64,000 nucleotides of DNA from Chryseobacterium sp. MYb264 (lineage in GTDB: Bacteria; Bacteroidota; Bacteroidia; Flavobacteriales; Weeksellaceae), in NCBI RefSeq assembly GCF_035974275.1, contig NZ_CP142422.1:5170368-5234367 (forward strand), read 5' to 3'. The translations under genes and the position numbers were made by a program. Position 1 is the first letter of the stretch. Every line of letters begins with the position of its first letter. Below are positions 16,346-27,501 of this stretch, piece after piece. The notes below the pieces were generated by a model. It saw nothing but the letters and a program-made list of their open reading frames with translations, had not been told where the DNA came from and made no database searches.

Positions 16346-17778
16346 TGGGTAAGACAGACGGCTTTTTATTATATGGCAGAGTGCTTCCTTCAAAACTGAA
16401 AACGGAGGATAGAATAAAAAATTTTGAAGAGTTTGTTCACAGGCCTTCAGAAGAACAGCTCAATTGCCAGGCGGCAAGGTGTATGGACTGCGGGATTCCT
16501 TTTTGTCAGAATGGATGTCCGTTGGGAAATGTTATTCCTGAATTTAATGATGCTGTTTATCATAAGCATTGGGAGCGGGCTTACCGTATTCTGATATCGA
16601 CAAATAATTTTCCGGAATTCACAGGCCGTGTTTGTCCGGCACCGTGTGAGAGTGCCTGCGTGCTGGGGATCAACAGTGAGCCGGTTACTATTGAGGAGGT
16701 AGAAAAAAATATCATGGAAATCGCATTTGAGCTTGGATTTGTACAGCCCAAAATTCCGCATTACAGAACAGGGAAAAAGGTGGCGGTGGTAGGTTCCGGT
16801 CCTGCGGGCTTGGCGGCAGCCTGTCAGCTTAATCAGGAGGGGCATTCAGTGACAGTTTTTGAGAAAGATGAGAAAATAGGTGGCTTACTGAGATTTGGAA
16901 TCCCTGATTTTAAACTGGATAAATCTATTGTAGAGCGCCGTGTTGAATGGATGCGTGCTGAAGGTATTGAATTTAGAACCTCCGTTAATGTAGGCGTTAA
17001 TTATTCTGCAGAACAGCTTCACCGAAGTTTTGATGCGATTGTTCTGGCAATGGGAAGTACAGTTCCTAAAAAGCTGCGGATTCCTAACTCTGATGCTAAA
17101 GGAATTTATTATGCTATGGATTTTCTTAAGCAAAGCAATAAAAAAGTAAGTGGAATTCCATTCAGTGAAGAAGAGATTGATGTTAAAGGGAAGAAGGTTG
17201 TTGTTATTGGTGGTGGAGATACGGGATCTGATTGTATTGGAAACAGCAATCGTCAGGGAGCCTCGGTTATCCATCAGATTTATTACAAACCTATGCAGCC
17301 TACGGCAAGAGATAAAACAATGCCCTGGCCCGATTATCCTGCTTTGTTGCAGATTACTTCGTCTCATGAAGAGGGGTGCGATCGCAGATGGTCTGTCAAT
17401 TCAAAAGAGTTTATAAAAGATGCAGAAGGCAATCTGAAAGGGGTTCGATTGGTAGAAGCAGAATGGACTAAAAATGAAGATTCAGGAGCATGGGAGCTGT
17501 ATACGGAAAAGCCTGGTTCCGAATTTGTAATTGAATGTGATATTGCATTTATAGCACTGGGATACACGCATGTAGAGCACCGCGGACTGGTAGAGGCTCT
17601 TGATATTCATCTGGATCCTAAAGGAAACTTAATAGGAACCAATAAAGAATACAAAACAAACCAAACCAAAATTTTTTCATGCGGTGATGCCAGAAAAGGA
17701 CAAAGTCTGGTGGTTTGGGCTATTGCAGAAGGGAGAGAGTGTGCTGAAAAGGTTGATGAATTCTTAAAACAGATTTAA
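16345..17778 (+). CDS. gltD: glutamate synthase, small (beta) subunit
   Basis: FAD/NADPH-dependent subunit that feeds electrons to GltB. The N-terminal Fe-S Cys motif CMDCGIPFCQNGCPLGN and CPAPCESACVLG (two 4Fe-4S sites) is followed by the FAD Rossmann motif VAVVGSGPAGLAAA and the NADPH motif VVVIGGGDTGSDCIG. Length 477 is normal. Its ATG overlaps the gltB stop, so the two subunits are made in step. Nothing unusual. Confidence 0.97.
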   Translation: MGKTDGFLLYGRVLPSKLKTEDRIKNFEEFVHRPSEEQLNCQAARCMDCGIPFCQNGCPLGNVIPEFNDAVYHKHWERAYRILISTNNFPEFTGRVCPAPCESACVLGINSEPVTIEEVEKNIMEIAFELGFVQPKIPHYRTGKKVAVVGSGPAGLAAACQLNQEGHSVTVFEKDEKIGGLLRFGIPDFKLDKSIVERRVEWMRAEGIEFRTSVNVGVNYSAEQLHRSFDAIVLAMGSTVPKKLRIPNSDAKGIYYAMDFLKQSNKKVSGIPFSEEEIDVKGKKVVVIGGGDTGSDCIGNSNRQGASVIHQIYYKPMQPTARDKTMPWPDYPALLQITSSHEEGCDRRWSVNSKEFIKDAEGNLKGVRLVEAEWTKNEDSGAWELYTEKPGSEFVIECDIAFIALGYTHVEHRGLVEALDIHLDPKGNLIGTNKEYKTNQTKIFSCGDARKGQSLVVWAIAEGRECAEKVDEFLKQI

Positions 17779-17859
17779 AATTAAAACAGAATTCTGATCA
17801 GGAAAAAATATTTATAATGATAAACAAATTATTACTCATTATAAAGATCTTATCAATAG

Positions 17860-17879
17860 AGGCGGACCTGAGTCCGCCT
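17860..17879 (+). terminator. probable terminator after gltD
   Basis: AGGCGGAC-CTGA-GTCCGCCT, 8-bp GC-rich stem; the following T-tract is weak (TATTCATATCT). Confidence 0.55.
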
Positions 17880-18084
17880 TATTCATATCTCTATTTAGTT
17901 AGGTTCTAGCCAAAACATACAATATTCTCTCGCTGATTTTGCCGGTAGCGAAGATTTTTTATAGAAAAATAACAATATTTAAAATTCATGTATTTGTGGC
18001 ATAAAATAGATGTTTTTATATTTTACGGCAGATAAAATCTTTGCGTCTTTGTGATTAACCAACAATACCAATTATTTGCCTAAG
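17880..18084. other. intergenic stretch with repeat-like debris
   Basis: The whole gap between gltD and cydB is 306 bases. After the hairpin it holds phrases such as TCTCGCTGATTTTGCCGG and CTTTGCGTCTTTGTGATTA, which recall degenerate dispersed intergenic sequences of this group, and no ORF. A similar phrase (TCTCGCAGATTTTGC) occurs at about 42,358. Confidence 0.35.
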
Positions 18085-19089
18085 TTATTTTCTCTGTTTG
18101 CTAAATGATGCCATTAAATAAAACAGAAACGGCAATATAAACAAAGATCCCAATAGTAGAGCCCATCCCAGTGCTGAAATGGTTTTAGGGGCTGCCACGT
18201 GTTCTAATAATGAAAGATGCTGGCCGTTACCGAATAATATAATATTCGGATTATGCTGATAAGTAGCTGCTACCAAAATCATAATCACCTGAAATCCAGC
18301 TAATGCTCTTACAGGAAGTAGTTTTCGGGTATTCATCGCTTTTAAAATAAGAAATAGACAAATAGTTGCAAAAACCGTAGCCATAATTCCTAAAGGTTTC
18401 GAGAAAACCCACATTAACAAAGGAATATCTGAAATATAAGCGGTTAAAAATACCAAAAGACCAGTGATTACAACGAAAATCATCGTTTGTTTTGATTTTT
18501 TGATCATTAAACCTAATTCCAAGCGGTCGGTTGTTTCTCTCAAAGCAAATACAGAAGCGAGATAGGCACAAATTGAAATGGTAAATAATCCTACGGCAAC
18601 GCCGAACCAATTCAGCCAGCTGAAAATATATAAGTCTAAAAATCCAGTAGCATCCGGATTGATGGAATGAGAAACCGTTGCGGCCGCAATTAATCCCAAG
18701 AAAAATGGAGTCAGCAAACTTGAAAAATAGAAGATCTGTGCATAAACATGTTGCCAGTCGTCTTTCACCGCATCATAATGTCTGAAAGTGAAAGCGGTTC
18801 CTCTGGCAATAATTCCAACTAACATTAAAACCAAAGGAATATGTAAATAGGTTGAAAGAGTCGTATAAATCTCAGGAAAACCGACAAACAGAATGACGAT
18901 CGCTATGATCAGCCACATGTGATTAGCCTCCCAAACCGGGGCAATGGATTCGTACATAATCTCCTTTGTCTTGTCACGGGCCCTTTTTTTCGTAAAAAGT
19001 TCCACAATTCCTGCTCCGAAATCTGCTCCGCCCAAGATCACATAAAGACAAATGGATAACCAGAGAAAACCTATAACTACGTAAATCAT
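18085..19089 (-). CDS. cydB: cytochrome bd quinol oxidase, subunit II
   Basis: Integral membrane partner of CydA in the high-affinity terminal oxidase that reduces oxygen to water with (mena)quinol. The 334-residue protein has about eight membrane helices, with GGADFGAGIVELF near the N-terminus and the family signature APVWEANHMWLI at about residue 50. The start overlaps the cydA stop (ATGA), so the pair is co-translated. cydX-like small subunits are not evident downstream. Confidence 0.96.
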   Translation of the reverse strand: MIYVVIGFLWLSICLYVILGGADFGAGIVELFTKKRARDKTKEIMYESIAPVWEANHMWLIIAIVILFVGFPEIYTTLSTYLHIPLVLMLVGIIARGTAFTFRHYDAVKDDWQHVYAQIFYFSSLLTPFFLGLIAAATVSHSINPDATGFLDLYIFSWLNWFGVAVGLFTISICAYLASVFALRETTDRLELGLMIKKSKQTMIFVVITGLLVFLTAYISDIPLLMWVFSKPLGIMATVFATICLFLILKAMNTRKLLPVRALAGFQVIMILVAATYQHNPNIILFGNGQHLSLLEHVAAPKTISALGWALLLGSLFILPFLFYLMASFSKQRK

Positions 19090-20429
19090 GATTTTTTGTT
19101 TTTAGGGTTAAACTGAGAGTCCGTAGGATCGTATAATCTCGGAACCATCTGGATCTGTCGTCTTAGTAAGAAAATAATAACGATTGATAAGGAAACGAAA
19201 ATAGCCGTGAAAAAGTAAAATGAATACTGAATTCCCGGCATTGGAGTTACCGCGTCTGCCGTTCTCATAATTCCGTAAATAATCCAGGGCTGTCTTCCCA
19301 CCTCTGTGACGGTCCAGCCTGCTTCCAGTGCAATATATCCAAATGGGGTTGCGATTAAAAAGGTTTTCAGCAACCAGTTTTTTGTGAGCCATTCTTTCTT
19401 AAAATAGGTGGCATATAAGAAAATAGCACCTATCATGATCATAACAACACCAAAAAAGATCATGATCTGAAAAGCGTAATGTACCACAGGCACCGGTGGC
19501 CATTCATCTTTTGGAAAATCATTCAGCCCCTTTACTTCATGGTCAAAATCATTGGCCACTAAGAAACTCAGCACTTTTGGAATTTTTAGTGCGTATTTTA
19601 TTTCCCCTTTTTCTTCGTCAGGAATTCCGCCGATTACAAAAGAAGCGCCTTTTTCGGTTTCGAAATGGGCTTCCATGGCCGCTAGTTTAATCGGTTGTCT
19701 TTCCGCCACAGATTTTGCCGCAACATCACCGCTCAAAGGAGCCCCAAACGCTCCGATTAAAGCAAATCCGGCTGCTATTTTAAATGCTTTGGTGTGAAAT
19801 TCTACATTCTTTTTTCTCATAATTAGATAAGCGTGAACTCCTGCAACGGCAAAACCGGTCGCACAAAATGCAGCAACGGTCATGTGCAGGGCCTGTGGAA
19901 ACCAGGCCTCATTAAACATCGCTTTCATAGGATCTATATTTAAGTATTGCCCATCTGCATAATCAAATCCGGCAGGGGAATTCATCCACGCATTGGCGGC
20001 AACCACTAAAATCCCGGAAGCCAAACCGCTTAAACCCACTAAAAAACCACAAAACCAGTGGAACCATTTATTAAATCTGTCCCATCCGTATAGAAAAAAG
20101 CCGATGGCGATGGCTTCAATAAAGAAAGCGGTGCCTTCCAAAGAAAAAGGCATTCCGAAAATCGGACCGGCATGTTTCATAAATTCCGGCCAGAGAAGTC
20201 CGAGTTCAAAAGAAAGCATCGTTCCTGAAACAGCTCCCACGGCGAAGAGAATAGCAACACCTTTGCTCCAGGCTTTGGTAAGCCCCTTGTAGACTTCATT
20301 GTTTGTTTTTAAGTATTTCCAGTGTGCAAACGCCATTAGAAAGGGCATTACCATCCCTACACACGAAAATATGATATGAAACCCCAACGACATTGCCATC
20401 TGCGCGCGGGCTGCTAGAAAATCATCCAT
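19086..20429 (-). CDS. cydA: cytochrome bd quinol oxidase, subunit I
   Basis: Carries haems b558, b595 and d and the quinol site. The sequence shows FLAARAQMAMSLGFHIIFS (His ligand region), the strongly conserved GWTVTEVGRQPW, and about nine membrane helices. At 447 aa it lacks the roughly 70-residue insertion of the E. coli Q loop and belongs to the short-Q-loop type. I start at the ATG at 20429 (MDDFLAARAQ): a longer reading to 20462 would add MLTFIYSKVDI and run through a TACATTTA promoter-like box. Confidence 0.96.
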   Translation of the reverse strand: MDDFLAARAQMAMSLGFHIIFSCVGMVMPFLMAFAHWKYLKTNNEVYKGLTKAWSKGVAILFAVGAVSGTMLSFELGLLWPEFMKHAGPIFGMPFSLEGTAFFIEAIAIGFFLYGWDRFNKWFHWFCGFLVGLSGLASGILVVAANAWMNSPAGFDYADGQYLNIDPMKAMFNEAWFPQALHMTVAAFCATGFAVAGVHAYLIMRKKNVEFHTKAFKIAAGFALIGAFGAPLSGDVAAKSVAERQPIKLAAMEAHFETEKGASFVIGGIPDEEKGEIKYALKIPKVLSFLVANDFDHEVKGLNDFPKDEWPPVPVVHYAFQIMIFFGVVMIMIGAIFLYATYFKKEWLTKNWLLKTFLIATPFGYIALEAGWTVTEVGRQPWIIYGIMRTADAVTPMPGIQYSFYFFTAIFVSLSIVIIFLLRRQIQMVPRLYDPTDSQFNPKNKKS

Positions 20430-20590
20430 AATATCAACTTTTGAGTAAATAAATGTAAGCATAAATTAGAGATTTCAGCATGATTTACAACAGTTATGAT
20501 TTAAATAATAGGTTTTAACTTTGTTATCTTTTAAAATGAATGGCTTCACTTTTTTGCCTGAAAAAACACTGTTTTTTTGACATATTTTAA

Positions 20591-22594
<2,004 letters not shown>

Positions 22595-22618
22595 TTAAAA
22601 TGCTTTCAATATAAAATT

Positions 22619-22648
22619 AAAAAGACTTCAGAAATGGAGTCTTTTTTT
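22619..22648 (+). terminator. terminator of gyrB
   Basis: 11-bp stem (22619-22629 / 22636-22646, one G-U), 6-base loop, T-run to 22648. Confidence 0.8.
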
Positions 22649-22693
22649 ATGGGATTTGTTGAACAATTAATTTTAAACATATCATAAATTTAT

Positions 22694-22701
22694 TATTTTT
22701 G
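22694..22701 (+). promoter_or_regulatory. promoter -7 box for the DUF3857 gene pair
   Basis: TATTTTTG, exact TAnnTTTG match, 16 bases before the ATG at 22718. Confidence 0.6.
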
Positions 22702-22717
22702 TCCAATTATATTAACC

Positions 22718-24610
22718 ATGATGAAAATGTTTTTTCTCGGGGCACTTTCTACAGCCTCACTTTATTTCGCTCAGACTTATCCTGCATCAGCCATTCCGGA
22801 AAATTTAAAGAAAAATGCTAATGTTGTGGTCAGAAAAGATTTTACCACCATTAATATTAATAAAATTGATGAAGTAAAATATCAGATCAATACCGTAACA
22901 ACCGTTTTAAATAAAGATGGAAACTCCAAGGCCATTGCGTATATTCCTTATGAAAAAGGCGATCATATTTCTGATATTAAAGCCACTGTCTATGATGAGC
23001 AGGGGAAAAAAGTAAAGAGTTTTTCGAAGTCCGATTTTGGTGATTTTGCCAATAATACACAAGGTGTTTTTTATTCGAACAGTAGAGTGTTAGCTTTGTC
23101 TTACACACCGACTCAATATCCTTATACTATTGATTTTTCGTATCAGATAACGAATGAAAATACGGTTTTCATACCTGATTTTGTACCTTTTTCATCTACC
23201 AATACTTCGTTGGAAGATGCTCAGTTTAAAATTATTAATAAATCAGGAATTGAACTGAAAACGAAAACCTATCCTTCAAAATATAATTACACTTCGGTAA
23301 CAGAAAGTGATAATGCAGGAGAAAAAACTTTCAGTTATAAAAATGTACCTGCGATCGTTGATGCTTTGATGTTGCCAAAGCCTGTAAAAATTTTACCTAA
23401 AGTAAGTTTTGCTTTAACGAAATTCAACCTAGAAGGAAAACAGGGAAATGTCAGCAGCTGGAAAGATTTCGGATCTTGGTATTACAACAGTATTTTACAG
23501 CCGGTATCGGTCTCCACTCCTGCAATTAAGGCGGAAGTAGCAGCTTTAAATCTACAGGGAACTACAGAAGAGAAAGTAAAGAAGATTTACCAACACATGC
23601 AGGCAAAAACACGATATATTTTTGTGGCATTAGGAATTGGCGGATGGCAGCCGATGCTTCCAGATGAGGTTCAGAAAAAGGGTTATGGAGATTGTAAAGG
23701 TCTTACCAATTATATGAAAACTTTGTTAGATGAAGCGGGAATTCCATCAAATTATTGTGTCATCAATTCGAATGCTTCAGAAGTTTCTTTTGATCCTGAA
23801 TTTCCGAAAATGGGTGGAAATCACGTTATTTTGATGGTTCCGACCGATAAAGGAAGTATTTGGCTGGAAAATACGTCTCAGCAAATGGCTTTCAATCATT
23901 TAAGTTACAGCACGACAGATCGAAACGTGCTTTCGGTGACTAAAAACGGAATTGATATTATCGAAACACCTTCTTATAAAGCCGAGCAAAATAAAGAATC
24001 TCAGAAACTGAATATTAAGCTGAATGAAGATAACAGCATAAATGGTGACGGAAAATTTGCTTATACCGGAAGTCAGTATGATTATAGTTTAGGCTTTGCT
24101 TATATGTCTCCGAAGGAAAAAAATGACGCTTTTAAAGACAGAATAGATATTCTGAATTTTGAAAAAGTGGAGATGAAAAACTACACGAACGACAGGGATA
24201 AAGCCGTTTCGAATTTTGATATTGATTTTAAAGCAAATAATTATTCAAAAAGTATGGGAAGTAGTTTGATGTTCAGAGCGGTTCCTATTTATGCGAATAA
24301 TTTTTATAAATCTGATGAAAGCCGCGAACTTCCTTTTGAGATCCGTCAGTCATTTAACGATGAATATGAAATTAATTATGCGCTTCCAAAAAACTATAAA
24401 GTTGATGAAGTTCCTGAAGATGTGATGATTAATTCTGAATTCGGAACTTATAAATTAAGTTTTGTAAAAAATGATGAAGGAGTAAAAGTCACAAGAAGCA
24501 TTAAAGTAAATAAAGGAATTTTCCCTAAAGAAAAATATAATGACTATGTGAGCTTCAGAAAGAAGACTTTAAACAACGATAACTCGAAAATTTTAATTAC
24601 GAAAATATAA
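22718..24610 (+). CDS. exported DUF3857 / transglutaminase-like protein
   Basis: A 630-residue exported protein (signal peptide MMKMFFLGALSTASLYFAQT). An N-terminal DUF3857 beta-rich domain is followed by a transglutaminase-like domain with the catalytic-Cys segment KGYGDCKGLTNYMKTLLDEAGI and a His in NHVILMV, then Asp in the WLENT region, and a C-terminal beta domain. Known relatives are of unsettled function; the intact Cys/His/Asp-like set suggests peptidase or cross-linking activity in the periplasm or outer membrane. It is followed after 2 bases by a paralogue, so the pair is an operon. Confidence 0.85.
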   Translation: MMKMFFLGALSTASLYFAQTYPASAIPENLKKNANVVVRKDFTTININKIDEVKYQINTVTTVLNKDGNSKAIAYIPYEKGDHISDIKATVYDEQGKKVKSFSKSDFGDFANNTQGVFYSNSRVLALSYTPTQYPYTIDFSYQITNENTVFIPDFVPFSSTNTSLEDAQFKIINKSGIELKTKTYPSKYNYTSVTESDNAGEKTFSYKNVPAIVDALMLPKPVKILPKVSFALTKFNLEGKQGNVSSWKDFGSWYYNSILQPVSVSTPAIKAEVAALNLQGTTEEKVKKIYQHMQAKTRYIFVALGIGGWQPMLPDEVQKKGYGDCKGLTNYMKTLLDEAGIPSNYCVINSNASEVSFDPEFPKMGGNHVILMVPTDKGSIWLENTSQQMAFNHLSYSTTDRNVLSVTKNGIDIIETPSYKAEQNKESQKLNIKLNEDNSINGDGKFAYTGSQYDYSLGFAYMSPKEKNDAFKDRIDILNFEKVEMKNYTNDRDKAVSNFDIDFKANNYSKSMGSSLMFRAVPIYANNFYKSDESRELPFEIRQSFNDEYEINYALPKNYKVDEVPEDVMINSEFGTYKLSFVKNDEGVKVTRSIKVNKGIFPKEKYNDYVSFRKKTLNNDNSKILITKI

Positions 24611-24612
24611 AG

Positions 24613-26541
24613 ATGAAAAAAATAATAGTAGGTGCTTTCTGTTCATTAAATGTATTATTGGTGGAGGCTCAGAAGCATGAATTCTTAGATTTTCCGAAGT
24701 TCAATGAGGCAGATCTTTCAAAAACCAAATCGGAACTTGATGAAAATGCTCCAGCTGAGATTTTATATAAATCTGTTCATTTTAATGTTGATACCAATAC
24801 CGGAAATCTTAGAAAAACAGCTTTTTACCGAGTTAAAATTTATGATAAAGACAAGGTTGAGGACTGGTTGAACCTTGAAATTCCTTTATATCAGAACAAA
24901 AGCAATAGAGAAACTTTGGAAAAAGTGAAAGCTTTTACCTATAACCTCGAAAACGGAGCCGCAGTTTCCACAAAAGTAGATAGAAGCTCCAAATATAAAA
25001 GCCGGGAAAGTAAGAACGTTACGGTAACCAAATTTGCTTTTCCTAATGTGAAAAACGGATCGGTAATTGAGTACCAATACGAGGTTGTTTCCCCCTTTTT
25101 ATATGCCATTCCGCAGATCTTGATAGAATCTGATACACCGTCTCTTTACACTGAATATGTTCTGGATGCACCAACTAATATTTCTTATAACGTAAATTAC
25201 ACAGGTTCTTTGAATCCGAAATACAGAATGGTGGAAGAAAAAATGCTGTATGGGATGAGCCACAGAACCTACCGGTTCGGCTATGAGAATCTGAAAGGCT
25301 TTAAAACGGAAAGGTTTGTAAAAAACGACAGGAATTTCAGGACTAAGATCAGTGCTGAGCTTCATTCCACCAATTTCAGAGAGCTTAAACTGTACTCTTC
25401 TTCGTGGGAAAAGATCAAGGATAAATTATATGAAGATGAAGATTTCGGTGGTGAGCTGAAGAAGACTAAACTGGCAAAGGAAAATATGCCGACTCTTTCA
25501 GGACTGACTACCGATATTGAAAAAGCAAATGCTATTTTTAAATATGTAAAAAATACCTTCACCTGGAATAAAGACCGAGGAATTTATACCGAGGACGGAA
25601 TAAAAAAACTATTGGAAACAAAAACAGGAAATGCCGCAGAAATCAATCTTTTTCTGGTGATGTTGCTAAGGGAAGCTGGCTTGAAAGCGGATCCGGTCAT
25701 TATTTCTACCGTAGATAATGGGTTGATCAATCTGGTATCTCCAAGTGTTACCAGCACTAACTTTGTGATTGCTGCCATCAATACAAATGAAGGTATTCAC
25801 GTATTTGATGCTACCTCGAAGCAGTCGAATATCGATGATCTGCCTCCGAGAGACTGGAATGAATACGGAATTCTGATCGCGAAAGACAAAGTACAGCAAA
25901 TGCAGCTGGTGAATGCTACGTCAAGCTTTACACATCTTACAACAAAGGCAAAGATTAATGAGGATGGAAGCATTTCGGGAACTTATGCAGATCGTGATAC
26001 GGGAGCTTTTGCGATGTTTGCCAAAGAAAGCTACGATGAAAATACGGATAAATACAAAAAGCAGTATAAAGAAAATTTTTCCATTGATTTTAATAATATT
26101 GATTCAAAAGTACTTGAAAACGGAGATTTTGAAAGTACCATGACTTTTTCTTCAGATCATCTGATTGATAGAGTCGGAAAGAAAATGATTATTAATCCGA
26201 TGCTTTTCATGAATAAAAACTCCAATGAGTTTGACCAGGCCGACGCCCGTAAATTTAAGATTGATTTTATCGCACCTTACACAAAAGTGAAAAAGGTGAT
26301 TCTCGAAATTCCTGAGGGATATGCGATTGAAGAAATGCCTAAAAGCAAAAAAATAGTAACCGATGATAAAGAAATAGAGTACAGCTATGTGGCGGAGCAG
26401 AAAGGTAATACACTGGAAGTTATTTCTACGGTGAAAGTGGCGAGTGCAGATTATCCGAAAGAATATTATCCTGCATTCAAACAGATCTGGGGAGTAGCTT
26501 CGAAAAGTGAAAACCAGGTGATCAGTCTTGTTAAAAAATAA
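24613..26541 (+). CDS. exported DUF3857-domain protein, degenerate transglutaminase paralogue
   Basis: 642 residues with a signal peptide (MKKIIVGAFCSLNVLLVEA), similar in size and layout to the preceding gene and probably a tandem duplicate. The transglutaminase-like domain is recognisable (IEKANAIFKYVKNTFTWN, GNAAEINLFLVMLLREAGLKADPVI), but where the neighbour has GDCKG this one has GNAAE, so the catalytic Cys is missing. It is therefore probably a non-catalytic partner or a scaffold. Same operon as 22718, ended by a terminator at 26583. Confidence 0.82.
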   Translation: MKKIIVGAFCSLNVLLVEAQKHEFLDFPKFNEADLSKTKSELDENAPAEILYKSVHFNVDTNTGNLRKTAFYRVKIYDKDKVEDWLNLEIPLYQNKSNRETLEKVKAFTYNLENGAAVSTKVDRSSKYKSRESKNVTVTKFAFPNVKNGSVIEYQYEVVSPFLYAIPQILIESDTPSLYTEYVLDAPTNISYNVNYTGSLNPKYRMVEEKMLYGMSHRTYRFGYENLKGFKTERFVKNDRNFRTKISAELHSTNFRELKLYSSSWEKIKDKLYEDEDFGGELKKTKLAKENMPTLSGLTTDIEKANAIFKYVKNTFTWNKDRGIYTEDGIKKLLETKTGNAAEINLFLVMLLREAGLKADPVIISTVDNGLINLVSPSVTSTNFVIAAINTNEGIHVFDATSKQSNIDDLPPRDWNEYGILIAKDKVQQMQLVNATSSFTHLTTKAKINEDGSISGTYADRDTGAFAMFAKESYDENTDKYKKQYKENFSIDFNNIDSKVLENGDFESTMTFSSDHLIDRVGKKMIINPMLFMNKNSNEFDQADARKFKIDFIAPYTKVKKVILEIPEGYAIEEMPKSKKIVTDDKEIEYSYVAEQKGNTLEVISTVKVASADYPKEYYPAFKQIWGVASKSENQVISLVKK

Positions 26542-26582
26542 GTTGGGAACCTACTTTTTTAATATAATTTAGAAAATATTTC

Positions 26583-26610
26583 AAAACCATTCATTTTTTG
26601 AATGGTTTTT
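26583..26610 (+). terminator. terminator of the DUF3857 operon
   Basis: 11-bp perfect stem AAAACCATTCA / TGAATGGTTTT (26583-26593 / 26599-26609), T-rich loop and tail. Confidence 0.8.
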
Positions 26611-26635
26611 GCTTATGTAATGAAAATTAAAAATT

Positions 26636-27457
26636 ATGAAAAATACAGTTGCGGTTATCGCACTATCTTCCTTCTTTATTTTTTCAGCTTGTAAGAAAAC
26701 GGAAAACCAAAATACCGCTATTGAAACGGCCGAAGCAAAACCGGAGCAATTTGTAGTAGATTCTGTAAGCATCAATGATTCTATCAATATAAGTGATTCC
26801 CTTCAATTGAAGTTCAGTTCTAAAATGTTGGTTTTTCCTTCAATTAATGATAAAAGTTTGTTAGACAGTATTTATATGAAGAAAAATGTGAGTGATTTTT
26901 CCAAAACTGGACTTCAAAACTTACTTCAGGGAGAGAAAAACAGTTATTTTGAAAGTGTAAGAAAAGATTCTAAAGATTGGCTTTCAGATATTACTTTTCG
27001 GGAGGAGTGGTATGAAGATAACAGGATGAAACTTGTTTCTCATGCTAATGATTATCTTCATATCCGGTATTATGGAGGTTCTTATTCAGGTGGTGCACAT
27101 GATAATTACGCCTATATGGAAAGGGTTTTTGATTTAAAAAATTCTAAAAAACTGGAATTAAAAGATATTACCTCAATGCCTTCAGTTAAAATTGAAGAAT
27201 TATTAAAGAAAAATATCAATAAGATAAACAGTGGAACGACTGATGAAAATGGAGGAGTCAATAATTCTGAGATGTTGTTAGTAGATAAAATTCCGGCGAC
27301 GGCGAATTTTTATTTTGATGATAAAAATCTGTATTTCCATTACAGTCCTTATGAAATTGCGGCTTTTGCAGCAGGTGATATCGAAATTCCTATTTCATGG
27401 GAAGAGCTGAAAGGTACGCTGAATACTGAATTTAAAGAAAGAATGAAAATTAAATAA
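26636..27457 (+). CDS. DUF4163/DUF3298-type lipoprotein (RsiV-like)
   Basis: A 273-residue lipoprotein (signal with FFIFSACKK lipobox). After a disordered Asp/Ser-rich linker comes a domain with YLHIRYYGGSYSGGAHDNYAYM, typical of DUF4163, and a C-terminal DUF3298 part (FYFDDKNLYFHYSPYEIAAFAAGDIEIPI). The same two-domain fold occurs in the extracellular part of RsiV and in lysozyme-binding proteins; here there is no anti-sigma segment. Ligand unknown. Stand-alone gene between two terminators. Confidence 0.8.
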   Translation: MKNTVAVIALSSFFIFSACKKTENQNTAIETAEAKPEQFVVDSVSINDSINISDSLQLKFSSKMLVFPSINDKSLLDSIYMKKNVSDFSKTGLQNLLQGEKNSYFESVRKDSKDWLSDITFREEWYEDNRMKLVSHANDYLHIRYYGGSYSGGAHDNYAYMERVFDLKNSKKLELKDITSMPSVKIEELLKKNINKINSGTTDENGGVNNSEMLLVDKIPATANFYFDDKNLYFHYSPYEIAAFAAGDIEIPISWEELKGTLNTEFKERMKIK

Positions 27458-27462
27458 ACTTT

Positions 27463-27489
27463 AATGCTTCCAATCAGGGAGCATTTTTT
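27463..27489 (+). terminator. terminator of the DUF3298 gene, abutting the next promoter
   Basis: 9-bp stem (27463-27471 / 27477-27485, one G-U), T-run 27484-27489. The T-run merges with the TATTTTTG promoter box of the lipid kinase gene. Confidence 0.75.
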
Positions 27490-27496
27490 ATTTTTG
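27489..27496 (+). promoter_or_regulatory. lipid kinase promoter -7 box, leaderless start
   Basis: TATTTTTG, exact match; the ATG at 27502 is 5 bases past it, so the mRNA should begin at the start codon. The GTG at 27496 overlaps the box and cannot be used. Confidence 0.65.
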
Positions 27497-27501
27497 TGGC
27501 A

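Noticed and set aside
17375..17385. GCGATCGC octamers in gltD and nnr, as in the 45,310 element
   Set aside because: Within conserved coding sequence and only a few copies; probably chance.
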